DNA of 7,665 nucleotides from Spirochaetaceae bacterium (lineage in GTDB: Bacteria; Spirochaetota; Spirochaetia; Treponematales; Breznakiellaceae): contig JAITXS010000017.1 of the NCBI GenBank assembly GCA_031284645.1, positions 1 to 7,665 of the forward strand, written 5' to 3'. Below the pieces are notes generated by a model. That model was not told the DNA's origin, made no database searches, and saw nothing but the letters and a program-made list of their open reading frames with translations. Positions 4,916-7,665 of the stretch are shown here, piece by piece (position 1 is the first letter of the stretch; each line of letters opens with the position of its first letter). Position numbers and translations under genes: made by a program.

Positions 4916-6140
4916 TATAGAACAAAGGAGCAAGACAGCCTTCGGTGATTCGCAAAAAACACTTGCCGTGCTGGGGGCATTTTGCCTTTTCCTCTCGGCT
5001 GTGGAATATATGATACCAAAGCCCCTGCCTTTTTTGAGGCTCGGGCTGGCCAATCTGCCGCTTATTCTTGCCTTGCCGTTTTCCGCCGGATTTTTTTGGA
5101 CATTGGTCCTTCTTAAAGTTTTAGCGCAGGCGCTGATTTCCGGTACACTTTTCTCTTTCATATTTTTATTCTCAATTGCCGGAACAGCCGCCTCAAGCGC
5201 TCTGATGTTTGTTCTCTACCGTATAGGAGGCTCCCTGTCCGGAGCTTCGTTCGCCGAAGAGGGCAAAACCGGAATTCCCTCCTCGGGGGTAAGGCTACAA
5301 AAACACAATTCACGTACTTTCAGTGCCGGTACGATCCGCCTTTTCGACCGGAAAAAACACCAAAAATTGATAAGTTTTGTCGGGATAAGCCTTGCCGGCG
5401 CTTTTTTTTCGAATATAACACAGATAAGCCTTGCCTATTTTTTTATTCTTGGAAGAAGCGCGCTTTATATCGCGCCGCCCGTTCTTATAATGGGAGTGGT
5501 CAGCGGTTTCAGTTTGGGGCTTTTTTGCGAGTATTTTGCGAAGAAATCCTTGTGGTATAAACACATTATCGAAAAAATAAGACAGGGGGAAAGCCTTTCT
5601 GATTCAGGAGTTTTGCTGCGAAAAAAAATCAGGGAAAAATCCGGCGGCTTAGTCTCCTGTCTTTGCAAAAAAGAAACGCTTCTTTTTTTTGCAGGAATCA
5701 TGCTATCCCTGCTTTTGCTTCTCCTTCCTTCCCTTACAGGACGTATCGCGCTTTGCGGAATCTTTTGGTTAAGCGCGATAATCTTCGGTAAAGTCGGCAA
5801 GCCGTGGTTTAGTTTGATTACTTTTTGTGTTATTGTTATATCTAATCTCTTGCCGCCTTATGGAAAAGTGCTGTTAAGGGTGGGGCCTTTTGCCGTAACG
5901 GAAGGCGCGTTTTTCACTGGCTTAAAAAAAGCGGCAAGTCTTGAAGGCTTAATCATGCTGTCAAAACTGACAATCAGTGATAAGATTCAACTGCCGGGGA
6001 AACTGGGAAATATGATAAGCGAATCATTTCGTATCTTGCCGCTATTACATCAAAAATTATGCGATGATAAAAAGAAATTTGCCCTGAACACATTGATAAG
6101 AAAAATAGACGAAATACTCTTGCAGGGGGAAACATTATGA
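4890..6140 (+). CDS. Gx transporter (Hpre_diP_synt_I) domain fused to an EcfT-like membrane domain
   Basis: The product has 416 residues and is polytopic. Residues about 24-215 match the Gx-transporter family (often labelled heptaprenyl diphosphate synthase component I, an S-component-like membrane domain): PFLRLGLANLPLILALP (47-63), a helix pair near SIAGTAASSALMFV (95-108), and SLAGAFFSNITQISLAYFFI (167-186). A hydrophilic loop of about 45 residues (113-157) interrupts it, longer than I recall for the family. After a basic linker (217-261), residues 262-380 hold further helices and the segment GKVLLRVGPFAVTEGAFFTGLKKA, which resembles the EcfT/CbiQ component of ECF transporters. ATG 4890 is preferred over an upstream GTG at 4839 because family members have short N-termini; an AAAGGAG at 4924-4930 has no in-frame start at the proper distance. 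The gene overlaps both neighbours (26 and 4 bases). Substrate unknown; flavin or prenyl-related cargo are guesses from context. Confidence 0.75.
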   Translation: MRLTPLYGDIEQRSKTAFGDSQKTLAVLGAFCLFLSAVEYMIPKPLPFLRLGLANLPLILALPFSAGFFWTLVLLKVLAQALISGTLFSFIFLFSIAGTAASSALMFVLYRIGGSLSGASFAEEGKTGIPSSGVRLQKHNSRTFSAGTIRLFDRKKHQKLISFVGISLAGAFFSNITQISLAYFFILGRSALYIAPPVLIMGVVSGFSLGLFCEYFAKKSLWYKHIIEKIRQGESLSDSGVLLRKKIREKSGGLVSCLCKKETLLFFAGIMLSLLLLLLPSLTGRIALCGIFWLSAIIFGKVGKPWFSLITFCVIVISNLLPPYGKVLLRVGPFAVTEGAFFTGLKKAASLEGLIMLSKLTISDKIQLPGKLGNMISESFRILPLLHQKLCDDKKKFALNTLIRKIDEILLQGETL

Positions 6141-7665
6141 AATATTTACCCCTGCCGTTGATTAGTGCGTTCTGTTTTTTTATCGTTATATTTCCGCTTT
6201 TTGCGTTTGATGAAAACCCGGATGCTCTTGTAAAAAAAGAGACTTATAAGAACGTACGAAACAGAGAACAAATGCGGGAAGCCTTGTTAAAAGAGCGTTT
6301 ACATGCCGAAAATATCCCTTTTACCCAAGTCTCTCTTTTTGAAGATTACGGCGCTTACGGTAATTCAATTTATGTGTATGTACCTTCATCAAGCGGATGG
6401 GAAAACGCAGACAGCACGGACAGTCAAACTGATTTTTCAAAGCAGGAAAGCGCGGAAAATTCTCTTAATGATGAAAACAACACAAGGCTTGTACTGGCAG
6501 TTCCTATTTCCTCCGTTTATGACAATGATGATGATTTTCATTTTGGTTTTCAATTTGCTTTGAGCTGTATAAAAAAGGCATTACAGGAGCCCCCCGCTGT
6601 TCCGTTTTGTGTCGCTTTTCTTGCCGATGAATGGGAGAGCATTAACGGCGCTCCGGCCTTTGCCGGTTTTCGCGCGCTTTTAGATTCACTGGAAACTGAC
6701 GGTAATGCGCTTGTCCTTTATGCCAATCTCCGTGCATACGCCGCAAAAATGAGTATTGTCCAAGCGTCAAAGCAATACACTGTTCCACTTGCCTTGCTTG
6801 AGCCTTTTGTGAATCTCTGTGTTAAAGATGATATCGAAATTGATTTTCTTTCCGATTATAATTTTTTATATAAAATCGGAATTGCGCCGGATACAGAGCA
6901 ATTAAATATGGCATCTGAAAGTTCTATACCTATATTGTATCTCTCCGCAGAGGAAGGCATAGATTCCTCACCGTCTTTCAATGAGATAAATGCGGATAAG
7001 CTTTCGGGTCTTGTCTTGGAATGGGCACAGACGATCAGCAATTTTCATGAAAAAATTATTAAAGACAATATAAAAAAATATACTATCTTTAAATTCAAAA
7101 ACCGTATCTTTATCGTCCAGGAAAAAAACATTGTATTTTTTACGTACATCGCCAACTTGGCGCTGCTATTTATATCGGTATTGTTATATAAACATGCGGA
7201 AAAACAAAACAAATTTTTTTATCTTGTTTTACTGCTTTTTTTTATCTTGAATATCGTTATAGCCCTTTTTATTGATATTATTTTTTTACTGTTTCTTACA
7301 GAGTCTTTAATTTTTTTAACATTACTTTATTTTCTAAAATTTAAAACCATCGAGCTAAAAAAATCATTCCCACTAAGAAACGTGATTATTATAAGCATCT
7401 GTATACTCCTTGCAGGAACCCCCTATATTGATATAGCGTATAATATTGCCCGTCAAATAAAACTTGGAAAAACACCGCCGTCTTTTTCCGGAAGTGAGTT
7501 TCTTGAGACAGACTTTGGCGAAAGTTTATTTTCCCTGGATGTAAAAGACAGACTGTTTCTTGCACGGCGCTTTATCAATATCACTCTTTCGGCAATTGGA
7601 GAACCCGAACGTTTTTGTCTTTTCTTTCGTCCCGAAGAGGGTAGCGTGAATGATATCCCCTCCGG
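6137..7665 (+). CDS. Exported/membrane protein of unknown function, 3' end outside window (possible zinc-less M28-like domain)
   Basis: The frame is open from ATG 6137 to the window end, giving 509 full codons with no stop. The ATG overlaps the previous stop as ATGA, with AGGGGGA 6 bases upstream (6124-6130). A signal peptide ends near LFAF (residue 23). Residues about 40-300 are soluble. The order 'NSIYVYVP', 'RLVLAVPIS', a helix FALSCIKKAL, then VPFCVAFLADEWE resembles the fold order of M28 aminopeptidases, but the His/Asp zinc ligands expected after the second strand are absent; this resemblance is a weak personal reading. Membrane helices follow at about 331-351, 359-400 (probably two) and 414-430, then a second soluble part (440 onward) that is cut. 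A Ser/Asp/Glu-rich insert lies at 84-115. The gene is more AT-rich than its neighbours. Co-translation with the Gx/EcfT gene suggests joint function in the envelope. Confidence 0.8.
   Translation, partial: MKYLPLPLISAFCFFIVIFPLFAFDENPDALVKKETYKNVRNREQMREALLKERLHAENIPFTQVSLFEDYGAYGNSIYVYVPSSSGWENADSTDSQTDFSKQESAENSLNDENNTRLVLAVPISSVYDNDDDFHFGFQFALSCIKKALQEPPAVPFCVAFLADEWESINGAPAFAGFRALLDSLETDGNALVLYANLRAYAAKMSIVQASKQYTVPLALLEPFVNLCVKDDIEIDFLSDYNFLYKIGIAPDTEQLNMASESSIPILYLSAEEGIDSSPSFNEINADKLSGLVLEWAQTISNFHEKIIKDNIKKYTIFKFKNRIFIVQEKNIVFFTYIANLALLFISVLLYKHAEKQNKFFYLVLLLFFILNIVIALFIDIIFLLFLTESLIFLTLLYFLKFKTIELKKSFPLRNVIIISICILLAGTPYIDIAYNIARQIKLGKTPPSFSGSEFLETDFGESLFSLDVKDRLFLARRFINITLSAIGEPERFCLFFRPEEGSVNDIPS

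Noticed and set aside
4397..5161. Long minus-strand open frame (254 codons)
   Set aside because: It lies opposite three well-supported + strand genes with clear family motifs. Its translation is basic and shows no domain or membrane pattern.
6303..6563. 86-codon + strand frame
   Set aside because: It is an out-of-frame shadow of the long gene starting at 6137, which has a start, ribosome site, signal peptide and over 500 open codons.

Overview
The window reads as a spirochaete chromosome, most likely a Treponema or close relative (inference). The reasons are its moderate GC content, poly-G/poly-C tracts, a 29-residue mS38/COX24-type ribosomal protein directly upstream of dxs, a secreted protein built of PPC domains with Asp-rich loops, and a NusG-domain-II / Gx-transporter gene pair. 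All genes lie on the + strand.

Layout. Bases 1-331 contain no convincing gene. They hold a GC-rich patch with two 9-C tracts, then about 150 bases of degenerate, mutually complementary TACCC/GGGTA repeats, then a plausible promoter. A 29-residue basic ribosomal protein (332-421) follows, and dxs (422-2443) starts on the base after its stop codon. The dxs stop codon lies inside another copy of the upstream palindromic repeat (about 2431-2480), which may also act as a terminator. Next is an exported 518-residue protein (2514-4070) with an N-terminal TolB/LpoB/FlgO-like domain and three PPC-type beta domains. A structured 169-base spacer contains a 13-bp hairpin and a candidate promoter. The second gene group follows: a NifU C-terminal-domain Fe-S protein (4240-4464), a membrane-anchored NusG domain II protein with a 9-G tract in its coding sequence (4511-4915), a membrane protein that appears to join a Gx-transporter (Hpre_diP_synt_I) domain to an EcfT-like domain (4890-6140), and a signal-peptide/multi-TM protein cut by the window end (6137-7665+). 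The last two junctions are overlaps (26 and 4 bases), which suggests coupled translation.

How they may work together. Dxs makes DXP for isoprenoid precursors. The NusG-II + Gx-transporter pair resembles, from memory of family annotation, the EetA/EetB pair of flavin-based extracellular electron transfer loci in Firmicutes, where an EcfT-type protein (FmnA) also takes part. The fusion of a Gx domain to an EcfT-like domain here, next to a secreted or membrane protein with a faint zinc-less M28-peptidase resemblance, is the best candidate for an undescribed system in this window. That link is inference and needs profile searches and genome context to test.
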